A DNA stretch of 64,000 nt from Eleginops maclovinus (Eukaryota > Chordata > Actinopteri > Perciformes > Eleginopidae): positions 4,880,217 to 4,944,216 of the forward strand of contig NC_086354.1 in assembly GCF_036324505.1 (NCBI RefSeq). Direction: 5' to 3'. The notes beneath the pieces were generated by a model that ran no database searches, was not told the DNA's origin, and worked only from the letters and a program-made list of their open reading frames with translations. Shown here piece after piece: positions 12,801 to 24,600 of the stretch. Each line of letters begins with the position of its first letter. Positions within the stretch are counted from its first letter, which is position 1. Both the position numbers and the translations under genes were made by a program.

Positions 12801-14528
12801 GTATTTAATGTGTGGTAGTTTAAATGACTGTTGTGCTACAGGAGAGCTCCACCTCCAACTCCGGCTCCGGCTCCTGTTCCTCCCAGGACACAGACATATC
12901 TGTCCCTGGCGCCCTCAGCAGCAGCAAGATGGCATTTTCTAAAGGTGATTACACTCACTTTTTATGTATTGTAGTCAAAGATCTGATATATACTTTTGGT
13001 CACACCTCTTCTTCCACTCTTTTAGACGGAGAGGGGCACCCGTCGTCATTTATACGGAGTACTCTGGAGGCCCCTGCGTCTCTGGTCGACCAAGTCAACA
13101 ATCCGGACACCTATCAGAGTGCAAAGCTCATGAATGACTTGAACATACCCGTCAAACCATGCCTGCCTCCCACTGAATTTGGGACCCAGCTGGAAAACCT
13201 CACCATCAAGCCTCAGCCTCAGCAACAAGGTACGAGCGTGTACGAGAGTCTGGTTTAGATTCTCTCCCTCTCCAAAACAAACAGAGCAGGCTTTTTAAAC
13301 TAGAAAAACACTGAGCAGCTCCAGGTTAATGCAACATGACTGGAAATGGCATTTCGGAAGGGCTATGAGCTAAAGGCTAACCGTGGCTCTGCTTGTTTTG
13401 TGCTCATTTATGATCCAGATTTCTGATGACTAAAATCCTACATCTATTAAAAAGATATTGTTGAACATTTAAAAAGTTTGTTGTAAAAATGGGGATTAAA
13501 AGAACATTTAGACATCTTCTGGGAGATACCTCTGATTGAAAATACAAATGTCTCCAGGTTCTAACAACTTTTGGAACATGCACTCAACAAAATATACCGT
13601 ATAACATAGGTCCAGTCAATTTTAGGAAATGTACATGTCTCAATGCTTAATGTTCAGAAAGCTCTTTATTTCTCTCATACTGCCTGTGCTGCAGCAGCTC
13701 TTTTCACTCTCTGTCTGAAACCAGAGCCCAGTCTGCTCTGATTGGTTAGTGTGCCGGCTGAATATTTGTTTTAGATATTATATAAGCACTATGGATAATA
13801 TATGTTTTATTATTAATACCAGGTCCTCCTTTTTTATATACAGACCACTCCACATGTTTCTTAAATCTCTACATGTATGGCAGCCATTCCAGTGTCTGAT
13901 GAATTTCAACACAGAGAAAAAATGTCAGTATTTCAAAGAATACAATAAAAAATGAATAAAAATAATTAAACTCAAAGAAATATCTATAAATAATAAAACA
14001 AGAGAAAATGATAAGGCTGAACAGGTCTCTTAATTTTTTCCACGGCTGTTTATGTAAGTCTACTGTTTTTAAGGAATCTGCATTATACTCATTGTAATAT
14101 CGTACACATCCCCGTTGCGGGAAAATAAAGGAATTGTAATTCTGATTCTAAAAAGGTCAAATTAAGCAAAATGTTTTGACTCTTTCTCCTCAGCTGGAGC
14201 TGATTACTCTCCTCCGTTGCGTCACTCCCCGCCCTTACAAGGCCCCATCGCCCGGTGGATCGAGGCCCGGCGCGAGGAAATCGTCCTCCAGATGACGGAA
14301 GCGTGTCTGAACCAGAGCTGTGATGCGCTGCTCTCCCAAACCATGCTGATGCGGGAGGACTACGAGCTGATCATGACCCAGAGCACGCGCACCGCCAAGG
14401 TTCGCCAGCTGCTGGACAACTGCCACCGGCACAACGAGGATTTCTGCCACATCGTCGTCCGCAAGCTGCGTGACAACAAGCAAAACAGCCTGAAGCCGTA
14501 CCCCCCAGAGCTGGGGTCTCCCACCTAA
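831..14528 (+). CDS. ripk2: Receptor-interacting serine/threonine kinase 2 (RIPK2), 11 coding exons
   Basis: Adaptor kinase that binds NOD1/NOD2 through CARD-CARD contacts and leads to TAK1/IKK and NF-kappaB activation in the cytoplasm. Coding exons: 831-1030, 1654-1807, 3521-3676, 4830-4987, 7405-7454, 7541-7702, 8480-8565, 12135-12236, 12842-12944, 13026-13229, 14194-14528. All splice sites are GT-AG and phases agree, giving 569 aa (human about 540). Visible: glycine loop SRGGFGTVF (about 34-42), catalytic lysine in VAIK (Lys56), HHD catalytic loop with Asp155 as in human RIPK2, DFG at 173-175, the kinase tail motif NPDERPSF, a Ser/Pro-rich linker (about 300-470), and a C-terminal CARD (about 476-560) with TEACLNQS and KVRQLLD. 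The start at 831 (gctATGG) was chosen because homologous sequence begins just after it. An in-frame ATG at 714 with no stop between would add 39 residues. Introns carry Tc1 copies and a LINE tail. Confidence 0.96.
4995..5660. repeat. Dispersed repeat in ripk2 intron 4
   Basis: AT-rich stretch with repeated variants of 'gtaatcagtaaagtaatctg', ending near 'ccgttacatgtaatccaagcctg'. This wording is typical of a common teleost interspersed repeat built from 'taatc/gtaac' motifs. No terminal repeats or coding capacity seen; boundaries are approximate. Confidence 0.4.
6081..6300. mobile_element. Internally deleted Tc1-like element (MITE) in ripk2 intron 4
   Basis: A 216-bp element flanked by TA dinucleotides with inverted ends 'cactgcccggccaaaa' and 'ttttgggccaggcagtg'. 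Its interior (about 6110-6262) matches the middle of the longer Tc1-like copy at 9681-10913 nearly base for base (about 10421-10575 there), so it is a deletion derivative of the same family. It cannot encode a transposase. Confidence 0.85.
9679..10915 (+). mobile_element. Decayed Tc1-like transposon in ripk2 intron 7
   Basis: A 1233-bp element bounded by TA, with inverted ends 'cactgcctggtcaaaaaaaa' and 'ttttttttggccaggcagtg'. The transposase reads from 9842: an N-terminal helix-turn-helix half (139 codons, stop at 10259-10261), then in other frames a DDE part containing WSDESRF (about 10314-10335), DDNARIH (about 10587) and a [12 protein letters not shown] motif (about 10678). A run of A's near 10247 shifts the frame and a TAG follows at about 10283, so the element is not autonomous. 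It lies in the same orientation as ripk2. Confidence 0.9.
10990..11520 (-). mobile_element. LINE/SINE-type retroposon 3' fragment in ripk2 intron 7
   Basis: Read on the minus strand this ends in the classic fish retroposon tail (about 11050 down to 10993: AAAGTGCTATATAAATAAAGC followed by an (ATT)n run). Upstream of it, around 11400-11500, is a stretch like the coding 3' end of fish LINEs ('cactcccaaactgtggaac'). The element is 5'-truncated with no intact ORF. It immediately follows the Tc1 copy at 9679-10915. Confidence 0.65.
13634..13760 (+). repeat. Fragment of the dispersed family also seen near 18.0, 21.4, 30.4 and 56.4 kb
   Basis: Shares 'aagctctttatttctctcatactgcctgtgctgcag' style sequence and the 'tctgctctgattggttag' segment with copies at about 17910-18060 (same strand) and 21330-21470 (inverted). 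It lies in ripk2 intron 10 and has no coding capacity. Confidence 0.75.
13838..14055. mobile_element. MITE-like repeat in ripk2 intron 10
   Basis: About 215 bp closely matching the element at 33178-33396 (shared 'ctctacatgtatggca', 'atttcaacacagagaaaaaatgtcag', 'aataaaacaagagaaaatgata'). The right end 'ttttttccacggctgttta' matches; the left end has lost the 'ctgcggaaaaa' terminus. It is non-coding and probably a Tc1/mariner-type MITE. Confidence 0.65.
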
Positions 14529-15100
14529 GTCCCCCTCTCCATGTGTTACAACATCCACAGAAACATGTAGCAGCCAAACCATGTGCAAACTTTACACTCC
14601 ACTCACTGGTTTTTGCAGAATAGGCCCTAAAGTTACTGTCCCCTAGAGAGGCAAAAACAGCTTCAAAGAATATTCACTCGCATGACACAAAAGGTTATCT
14701 TCCAGAAAGAAAGGGGGGTTTTGTGTGTTTTTATTTAACTATCTTATGGATTTAATTTATAGTTGCTTCATTGTGAGTGGATGTATCGCAGGGTTTTGTG
14801 CTCTCTTGACCGTATGTTTTTGTCTACCATTATGTGAAAGTTTAATCACAGAATGTAGCCCAGTATTTTTGTTTGTGTGTGAGAGTGTGTGTACACTGTT
14901 GACTACAGGACTGTTAACATGCTGGAAAACCGACTGCAAGAATAAGGTTTATTCCTATCAAAAGCAATCTTACAGTATCATGAAGTCATGGGTGAACAGG
15001 ATTTGTATCCCTTGACTCAAGAGAATCAAAGTGCATCAAATCTATAAAAAATATATGTTCTGGACGCCTTCAGAGCTAATCCTAGCTATGTAAGTGTTCT
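14529..15100 (+). other. Probable ripk2 3' untranslated region
   Basis: Sequence directly after the ripk2 stop with no coding exon, splice or repeat signature. I could not fix the polyadenylation site; the first clear AATAAA on this strand is at about 15685, so the 3' UTR could run further. Confidence 0.4.
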
Positions 15101-15289
15101 TGGGCGTTAACAGCCTCACGTAACTGAAGTGTTGGAGGATATCTTGGAAGACTGTGGCTGTTAGGAAAGTTTTGTCCCGACCTGGAATGCTGTAGTGAAG
15201 AGGATGGTCACACAACATTCAGAATGAGATGGGGGGGCGTGTGTGTCTGCATGTCTGTGACAAGTGGAGCAGAGTGATCTGATTTTTTC

Positions 15290-16850
15290 GGGTCTTCTCA
15301 GTGGAGGCCTCACCTCTTTTAATGTCGGACTCATTTAGATTCTTCCAGAGGTTCAGCCCATCTGCATAAGAGCTGTAACAGATGAACAGAGAAACATGTT
15401 TAGTTTAACGGCTTATTAAAGTGCAGTATACACAGTAAGCGCTTGCTCACATCTCTCTTTACGCTTACAGTTTTCTCTACTGTAGTTGGCTTCCTAATCG
15501 ACCATTTTAAAGTGTCATAGTTCACACATCACAGGAAGACAGTAGCACCAGTGGTCTGTATTGAGTAACATGGTTAGGAATTTGCTTTATCCATAACACA
15601 CAAAACTGAAACATTGACTTTAATTAAATGTACAATGTCACGTAACTGTATTAAGTTATTTGAAAGTAATAATATCATGTTTAAATAAAAAATATTAGGT
15701 TGAATTTAAGATTATTGCTTTCAACTAACTTAATATGTGAAATGTGTTGACATAATACATTTCATTAATTCAACGTTTCAGTTTTTTTAGTGCATTTACT
15801 GTATTTAAGAAGCACATTTTTCCATGATACAGTTGTTGATTTCAGCCTTCCTTATAGTCAGGTTTGTATATATATCTATCATCATTATCAATTTTGACAT
15901 TTGACGATTATTTCCCAAATGAATCGTTTGGAAACATTTGTTTGGCCAAAGATGGCAGTTTTGAATTCTGTCCAAAGAAATCCAGAAGATATTCAGTTCA
16001 ATGTCAAAGAAGACTATTACAGTAGCTGAAAGCTGGGAGTTATTGGTATTTGTATTAAACAGAAACTACAGATTAGTAGATCATCAGAGTAATTGCAGAT
16101 TTTATTTCTCTTACTTGATTTATGGACTGATTGTTTTTTCAGCTGTGTGCATGAATGGATCTCATTGAGCCTTTCCTCTAAATTGGGTTATCTTAGGGTC
16201 TTCTCAGTAGGGGCTTCACCGTCAGACTCATGTTGGTTCTTCCAGAGTTACAGCTTGTCTTTATGGGAGCTGCTATCCATGAACAGAGATCAAACCTGCT
16301 TAATTTAGTGGCTTGTTAAAGTGCAGAATGCGCAACACGGCTCACAAATCACTCTGCAGTCTTTCTCTACTGTAGTTGTGCTTCCTAATTCAGTCATAAA
16401 AGCTGTTTATAAAACTTCAAATCTCTGTATACATATTCACACAAAGACAGAAGCACCAGTTTGTCTCAGTATTGTTTTAAGTTGTTTACCATGTTCTATG
16501 TGCCAACATTTAGTGTATTTAGGAAGCACATTATTTCCCTTGACCGTGACACAGTGCTTTTATCTTTTTTTATTCATCTGAAGATTATTCTCTGGATGAA
16601 TCCTTAAAACTGTAAAAATGCAGTTCACTTTTCCCTCCAGGCCAAGGTAGCATTTCTTTACATTTGTTGTTTTTTTAAACACATAAAATATTCAGTTTAC
16701 TGCCATAGAATACAAGTGCAGAAGCTGAAACCGGCTTTAAAAAAATTACAGATCGTTTTTTTTTTGCAGAGGAAGACTGTGAAACTTTTTAAAGACTGAT
16801 CCATCTGCATTACTGCCGCCACTTTCCTCTAAATGGGTGCTTCAATGCAG
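15290..16850 (+). repeat. Imperfect tandem duplication downstream of ripk2
   Basis: Two diverged copies lie head to tail: about 15290-16195 and about 16195-16850. Shared landmarks in the same order: 'gggtcttctcagt' (15291, 16197), 'ttcttccagag' with 'atgaacagaga' (about 15340-15390, 16230-16290), 'tctctactgtagttg' (15474, 16364), 'aagaagcacat/aggaagcacat' (15806, 16520), 'atattcagtt' (15990, 16688) and 'tttcctctaaat' (16170, 16823). No open reading frame is conserved between copies. It is the only notable content of this intergenic stretch. Confidence 0.65.
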
Positions 16851-17744
16851 TATTGTAGCCGTGTCATATACAGAATAACCTCTGTTGTCATCGTTAGTTC
16901 CAAACTAGTAAACTGCAGTTCAATAGAGAACTTAAAAAATGAACAGCATTAAATGAGCCTAAGCAGGCCATCTTAAGACATAGTGTCACAAGAAATCATA
17001 CATTTGAGTGACCACAGAAGGAGTCTTTGATAACTGTGCCTCATATTCTGCTTTTGGTCTTAACTATAGCAACGTTCAAAAAGCTTTTTCAAGGAAAATG
17101 TTGAGTAAAAAAACGTTCTTATGGCTTCTTTAGGTTGTCCCATACTGTTTTACTATAGGTATTGGTTGACTCTTTCTTTTAAATATTTGTATTTTCAGTT
17201 GTGATCCCTCTCAAAGAACTCATGCATTGTTTTTGTAAAGTGATGTTTTCATATTCCTCATTGAGTGCCCATATCAGTATCAGTTGATCAAAGAATAATT
17301 ACTCTGTTGATGTGTAGTTATGGTTTCAATAGTCATTTTTCATATATTTCACAACTTCTCAATAAATGGGAACTCTGTTTTTACTTGCTTTCCTCTTCTT
17401 ATGTCACTATTATCTGAGGGCTCTCTATTAGCACAGTTAGCTCCAAAAGTATAATGTTTCATCTATAAAGAGCTACTGATTCTGATGCAGGTATAATATA
17501 TAGCCATTCAACTTATTAATATATGTTCCCTGTGGCAGTGTGTGTGAGTGACATCAGCTGACTGGAAGTAGACATGGACCCAGGCTGTTGCCTAGCAATG
17601 AAATACCATTGAAACAATTTATACAAGTGTGTGTTGGAGGGTGCGTGCCTGACAAATGCCTCGTCTGGGCCTGCCCTCATAGCTGGTCCAAGAGGGTCAA
17701 TAACAGTACAGATGCAATTATAATATAAAGTAAAAAGTATTTAA

Positions 17745-18276
17745 CTCTAAAGGCCCAATTTTGTTTTTAGTTTTAGATTTTAGCAACACAAATAGGTTAT
17801 TTAACGATCTTTATGCAAAACAAATGTGGTTGAACAACTAGCAATACAGCAAAATGTAGTGTCAAAATGTTCAGTGTCATTTCAGTATTTGGTGTCTCTA
17901 CTGTCATGTCTCCATGCTTTAATGTTCAAAAAGCTCTTTATTTTTCTCATACTGCCTGTGCTGCAGCACCTCTTTTCACCCTCTGTCTGAAACCAGAACC
18001 CAGTCTGCTCTGATTGGTTAGCTGGCTGGCTTTGTTGTGATTGGTCAACCGCTTAGAGATGTTTTGGATCACCATAGCCTATCACCACAATGGGTTGGAG
18101 CACTAGCCAATAGAGGTGTGAGTCTTACGTAGTGATGTCACTATGTTCTTGAAGTAAACAAAGGAGTCTAATGGAGGCGTTTCAGGCAAGGGTGTGGGAG
18201 AGAAACTCCCTCTGGAAGGAACACCGGGATCTTGGAAAATGGAAAACCACCAAAAGCATAATAGGGCCTCTTTTAA
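17745..18276. mobile_element. TTAA-ended non-autonomous element, copy A
   Basis: The right end 'agcataatagggcctctt' is followed by TTAA (18273-18276), the same terminus as the complete small element at 39947-40061. The interior carries the 'ctcatactgcctgtgctgcag' family sequence and the segment 'ggagagaaactccctctgg' (about 18195). An inverted copy is at about 21150-21480. The left boundary (near 17745, 'taactctaaaggccc') is uncertain. It is non-coding. Confidence 0.6.
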
Positions 18277-19025
18277 AAAACGAGTTTATCTAAACAGGGT
18301 ATATGCAGGGATCCTGAAGTCAAATTTAATACCTTTTAAGACCTTTTTAAAGACCCTTTCCATACATTTTAAGACCTCATCGCCACTTTGGGTTTTAACC
18401 GGTTACATTGGCAACACACTTTACCTCACATTTACTATAGGCTATACAGTATTGGAGTGGTGCCCAGCATCACTCGGAGGTCAGCGTTAAAAGGGGTGGC
18501 TGTAGTAGCTTCAGCGATGGTGGGTAGGGGCGGTCATGTTGCGCAGACGTGCGCGATTGAGACCTGCTGTCTGCGTCCCACAGCGGCTTTGTGGCTAGCA
18601 CTTAGCATGTGGGACCGGACAGCTTTGATCCCCATCGACGCTACACTGATCACCTTCCGACACACGCAGCAGTATTTTTACACTTATTCAAAACAAGCTA
18701 CAACATTTAATACCTTTGAAAATGCCGTTTGATACTTTTTAATAGCCTTAATTCTCGCTAAATTGATTGATCAACTTTTAATAATTTTTAAGACGCCGGG
18801 GACACCCTGCTAAATGTAAGTTATGACTCCAAAACCCTGGGCAGAGGGCTTCTAAATGCCACTGAAATTACGCGTAACGCTAAAAAAAATTAAGGAGAGA
18901 TAAAATGATGACAAAGACATGCAAAGCACCCAAAACAATCAGCTTAAACTACAGCAAAAGAACTGCAAAGCAATGAACTTTACGTTATATATTTACAGTA
19001 TATATATACATCGCAAATAGCTAGT

Positions 19026-19062
19026 TATATATATATATATATATATATATTTTATAGCTATT
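19026..19062. repeat. (AT)n microsatellite
   Basis: Pure TA/AT dinucleotide run of roughly 30 bp, followed by an AT-rich stretch, in intergenic DNA upstream of the y+LAT gene. Confidence 0.9.
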
Positions 19063-19599
19063 TTAATACCTTTACCTGGCTCCTATGTCTCAAAACTGTT
19101 CTGGTACTGGATGTGTGTTAAGTAAAATGTGTTCTACTTTTATCTTTAATATTTTTATGCATGCTTTTTAATTAATATCAAGCGATCTTTGGCGCTTTAC
19201 TTGCTGTAACAAATATAAAGGTACCCTCTGTGGGACAAACAAAGGTATTTTGAATCTGAAAGTGTAGATACTGCTTTGAGTTCCCAATGAGAAAAATACA
19301 CTGAAGGGTTAGGGTTAGGAGAATGATGGAAAAGTACAGCGCAAATGGAAAATATTGTTTACAGAAACGTAAACTTAAACTGATTTAGATTTTTTTTTAA
19401 CGTGATGAAAAAAAAGCGAGATGTTACACCCACAACTTCATATAGCCTAACCTTAATTCATAACATCTGAACAACCCCTTTAGTGACCCCACCATCTCAT
19501 TGTGTTCTTTATCATCTCCAGACTGCATCCTGTCCCTGAAACAGCTTGTCTCCCTCTGTCTGAACTGAGGAGCTGCCAGGGGGAAGGGACGATGTCCGT

Positions 19600-19809
19600 C
19601 TGTCTCCGAAAATAGCACAGTGGGGAACACGACAGGGCTGGAAAAACACTGTGCTGTGTGGCAGTGCGTGCTGGGCTGCAGGGATTGCAACATCGGCCGT
19701 CCTGTTGCCACCACTCAGATCTGGGATCTCTCCAATGCCTGGTTCAGAGGAGTGCAGTGACTCAGAGGAACACATTAACCTGTTGATCTTCTATTAGTGA
19801 CACAATCAA
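19600..19809 (+). other. Candidate untranslated first exon of the y+LAT gene
   Basis: The GC-richer segment at about 19500-19800 ends in a good donor (CAA followed by gtaagt at 19810). The first coding exon at 21626 begins with a clear acceptor five bases before its ATG, so an upstream non-coding exon must exist. This is the best-looking donor upstream, but others are possible and the 5' boundary is unknown. Confidence 0.3.
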
Positions 19810-19839
19810 GTAAGTTCACCTTTTTACACATTTGTATTT

Positions 19840-20292
19840 TATGCAGAAGTACTCAGATCTTGTACTTAAGTAAAAGTAGAAGTGTCAGGGTGTAGAATTA
19901 CTTTTACAAATAAAAGTCCTTCATTCAAAATGTTACTCAAGTAAAAGTAGTTATTGTTTGATTGGTCCATTTCAGAATAATATCTCTGATATGTTTTATA
20001 ATTATTGATCATTAAAGTGTTCTCAGAGCTGGTAAAGGTGCAGCTAGTTTCAATGGCTTTGTATACTGCAGGGTAGCTGCTGATTTACTGCAGGTGAACT
20101 AAAGTCTGATTTAAGGGCTGATTATATTTACCATCATTTAAATCTGTAAAGTAACTAAAGGGATTTATTTAATGTAGTGGAGTAGAAGTAAAAAGTAGCA
20201 ACAAATGTAAATACTTTAGTAAAGTACAAGTATCTGAAATTATATTAAGTATGGTATTAGTAAATGTAAGTAGTTACTTAACAGCACTGATT
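19840..20292 (-). repeat. Dispersed 'agtaaaagtac' repeat
   Basis: About 450 bp opening with 'agtactcagatcttgtacttaag' and closing with 'gtaagtagttacttaacagcactg', rich in 'aagtaaaagta'. This is a widespread teleost repeat type; a diverged relative lies at 53500-53930. No coding capacity. Confidence 0.6.
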
Positions 20293-21149
20293 TTAAGTCA
20301 TCATTTAACACTAGGCTGTTTTCAGGTCAGATGCAGAGAGAGTAGACTCTGGGGAAACATGTTTGTGTAAGGGATCCTCACTGGGTGATGTGGTCACAGG
20401 TTTGACCTTTTCCTTTTACTGGATGTAACTTATTTAGGATTTCAAGTTTCTGGCCACTCATCTTCACTCTTGAGGTTTTTTTTGGAGGGGTTTGTTCATA
20501 TATCAATCATAGCCTGATTTATAGAACATTTTATTCTTAAATAAAATAGAGTTTTGAATGTCTGTCAACGGTATTTTCTGATGTATGGAGTGAAATGAGA
20601 TCCAAATTCCCTCTGTAAAAACCTTTGGCCCTTATATGTAAACAACATGAAAACCTGGCTTTATTCAATGTTAAGATTTCAGTTCCTAAAAATGAAAAGG
20701 ATTGTCTTGTATATAACGTAAGAAGTTTCATGGTGTTTTTTGTTTTACTTCTTCAGGTAGGTAGGGCAAGTCTTCCCTTAATTCGAGTATTCCCTCACAG
20801 TTACAGAAAATCAAAAGGTAATAAGATGACTTACATTTTCAAAACAATGGGATTACTGTCAGGATAACAATGTCACATTACATTTTAAAATAAACATGCT
20901 CAGGGGCACACGTTTTATTTTGGAGTTGTAAACTGTAGTATGTGGTTATGTGCTTTGCACTGTCATTGCTGGTCTATAGACCACTGCATGCAAATGCTTA
21001 ATGGTGCTTAAAAGTTTTTCTTTCAAATAAAGAAAGAAAGAAAACACAGAGCAAATATTCCATACTATATGTCTTGGTGTCTGTCTTTCTTTTTAACATT
21101 GTTCAGTTGTTTTAATATTACCTAAGTAAGCCGTTTTATTGTTATTTAT

Positions 21150-21480
21150 TTATAGATAACTACCAGAGGGAGTTTCTCTCCCACACACACCCACCCCACC
21201 GAATTGGACTTTGTATACGTCTGTAACATAGAGACATCACTATGTAACACTCATGCTTCTATTGGCTAGAACTCAAACACATTGTACATGATAGGCTAAC
21301 AGGAGGGACATCTCTAAGCGGTTGACCAATAACAACAGAGCCGGCCAGCTAACCAATCAGAGCAGACTGGGCTCTGGTTTCAGAGGGTGAAAAGAGGTGC
21401 TGCAGCACAGGCAGTATGAGAAAAATAAAGAGCTTTCTGAACATTAAAGCATGGAGACATGTCCCAGGAGAGACACTAAA
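21150..21480. mobile_element. Inverted copy of the 17.7-18.3 kb element (copy B)
   Basis: Reverse complement of copy A over most of its length: 'accagagggagtttctctccca' (21163) pairs with 18193-18214, 'ctaagcggttgaccaat' (21316) with 18040-18056, and 'gctgcagcacaggcagtatgagaaa' (21398) with 17947-17971. Together with copy A it makes a long inverted repeat around the region upstream of the y+LAT gene. It ends about 150 bp before the first coding exon. Confidence 0.75.
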
Positions 21481-21630
21481 TACTGATATACACCTGAAAA
21501 TGAGCAGAATAGCTAAATGTTGATACTTAGATTTGAATACATTTTTTAGAGGTAATTTTGTAATTGTAATGGATACATTCTTTAAAGTAACCCTCTTGAT
21601 TCTTTCCCTGTCATCTCTACACCAGGTCTG

Positions 21631-24600
21631 ATGGACGATCTAAGGCAGAGGTTGGGGGCCATGTCACAGACAATATGCCCAAAGTGGTGGGCTTCAACTG
21701 AAAACAATGTAAAGGCCCCGATTAATGAGAAAGACGAGAAAATGCAGTTGAAGAGAGAGATCTCCCTGGGGAATGGGATCTGCCTCATCGTTGGGAACAT
21801 GATCGGCTCCGGGATCTTCATTTCGCCGAAAGGTGTCCTCATGCACAGCTGCTCCTACGGGCTGTCGCTGGTGATTTGGGCCGTTGGAGGCATCTTCTCC
21901 GTGTTTGGGGCTTTGTGCTACGCAGAGCTCGGCACCACCATCACCAAGTCTGGAGCCAGCTATGCCTACATCCTGGAATCCTTCGGAGGCTTCCTTGCCT
22001 TCATCCGCCTGTGGACATCCATCCTGCTGGTGGAGCCGGCCAGCCAGGCTATAATTTCACTGACCTTTGCAAACTACCTGGTGGAGGCTTTCTACCCCAC
22101 CTGCAATCCTCCGTATGATGCTGTCCGGCTCATCGCGGCAGCCTGCCTCTGTAAGAAACACTTCTTTCTTGCTCTATAGTTTATTGCCCAGAAAAACTGC
22201 ACCATCTACTATGATACATATAAATCAGTTTGTGCTGAAGAATGCAGCCATGAAAAACTAATTTCATGTCATCGAGTGTTTGAAATGTTCCAGATTTGTG
22301 TTTTACACAAGGGAATTCTCAATGGAGCAATTTTCCTTTCTACAGTATAATAGGATTCCAACTTTAGAACATATGTCATTGTCTATGTTCCTCTAAAAGA
22401 CCATCAAATCATGCAGAAAACTTGAGACTTGCAATTGAGAAAATGACAATGTAACCGGGGTTCTAAATCAAGTGAGTAAGGTAATTTTTCATAGACTTCT
22501 ATACAATCAGACTTTATACAATCAACAAGGGGAGTCGCCTCCTGTAGGACATTTGTATTGAATTCATTTTGTTGATTCAAAAAGGTCAAGTATAAAGTAG
22601 AACTTTTAGTATGTGCACTAACATTAGTAGCTTGATTTATTCAACAATAACCCAACATTTTGACTATTTTCTTGGAATAGTATTTCAACAGCACAATCTT
22701 TAGCTCTGCATTTATCCAAGCACCAAACTCTGTAACCCTGTGTGTGACTGGCATCAGCTATAGATAGAAAGCCACGCTGTAAACATACCGCTGCCTGGCT
22801 TTGTCCTGTGGAGCATGTCGTTTGCAGAAGGGTTATTTAGGTGACAGATTAGTAACACGGGGTAAAGAGCTGCCCTTTCAAGAGGTGAGTTACTGTACCC
22901 TCTTACAGACTGTGGCCCGTGTGACATACAGGAGGTGGTCTGCTATCTCCTGAATGTTTTATAGTTGCAAGTGCAAAGCAAGTCCCAAGGAAGCACGCCG
23001 AATGTTGAAGCAACTTATGTATCTGTCAGTGACGTGATTGGACCCAAAACGACTAACTCCCATTGACTTACATTCGAGGAGGGTTTAGAAAAAAAAAAAA
23101 AAATCAAGAATCTAAGTACAAAACCTTTGTAGCCCTTAATAATCATTAGGGTCTTATGACTGAGGCAAGAGTGTCCATGGTGCTGCAGATTGGAGGCGGG
23201 GCCTGAGCAAAATACATGTACGCATGCTCTATATGCCCAGATATGAGTACTTAAACACTCAAGAGCCAGGCAACTTTGGCTTCTAGCGCCATTGAGCAAC
23301 TTTCATAGGAATGAACGGGGTTGCGCCTCTAATACGTTATCCTGTTCTCTTAATACACCCATGGGGCCAACTAACAAGAAAGCAGAAATAGAAGTTTTAG
23401 GACTTTGTGTGTGAATAGATGTCTCAATCATGCAGAGGAAAGGTCATTATTTCCCATTTTCTTCTTTTTTTTCCAGGTATGCTGATCTTCATTAACTGTG
23501 CCTGTGTGAAGTGGGGGACTCTGGTCCAGGACATTTTCACTTATGCCAAGCTCATGTCGCTCTTCCTCATCATCATTATAGGAATAATAAAGATATCTGC
23601 CGGTAGGATTACATAAGAGGTTGAATGCATCCACGGACAAATTAACATGAGCTTTGAACTTTGACTTCTCTTTATGTAGGAGAAACTAAGAACTTGGAGA
23701 TTCCGTTTGAGGGCTCCTCCACAGATCCTGGAGCCATAGCTCTGGCCCTTTACTCAGCTCTGTTCTCCTACTCTGGCTGGGATACACTCAACTTCGTCAC
23801 TGAGGAGATAAAGAATCCGGAGAAGTACGTACGCATTTACAGACTATGAGACAAACTAATTTAGATACATGGAAACAGACACTTTGGAACCTTTTTAGCT
23901 TCTTTTGGTTGACTGGCAAAGAATCTGCTTGTGTACTTTGTGTACATAATAGAAGAATTATCCAGCACACAGCTTGCTAACATAATGTAGCATTTAACGC
24001 TAAAAGGAATACTTCACCCTCAAACTGACCCTTTGTATATCAACAGCTCACCTTGTATAACCCTAAATACTTGAAGAAAACTTTGTTATTTACATGCTTT
24101 CTTGGTGAACAAAGAATCCAGAAGCAGCATACAGCTGGATAAATGAGAATTGGGTTTTACTACACAGGATTTGTGGGAGTTTGTACACGGATGTATGATA
24201 TTGTTTATATGGTTTTGCTGTTGTTCAATGCAGTGAATGGTTACTTCCATTTATCAAGACCTTTCTCTTTTTATTCTTCATTCACAGTAGAGTTATGCCA
24301 GGAAAAGAGAGTTTATCTTAGGAATTCAAGGTAACACAGGGTATGAAAGACATCTTAAAGCTTTGAAACTTATATTCAGTGTGTGGTTTGAATTATGTTT
24401 TGCTGAATTGTATCTCTGTAAAGTGTCTTTGAGTTTTTAGAAAAGCGTCAAAATGTATTACTATTATTATTATTATTATGAAGCTTGTGTTTCACAACAA
24501 TCAAAAACCTGTTAAAAAAAACCATTGACTTTAAGACAAGGAAAGTGCAATTTCAAAAATGCTGACTCATTTCTGGGTTGTAGGACTCATTCCTGCAGCT

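Noticed and set aside
14235..14588. 117-codon minus-strand ORF over the last ripk2 exon
   Set aside because: Antisense shadow of the GC-rich CARD exon.
19424..19775. Two overlapping minus-strand ORFs of 87-96 codons
   Set aside because: No splice context or recognisable motif; the segment is better explained as upstream sequence or untranslated exon of the y+LAT gene.
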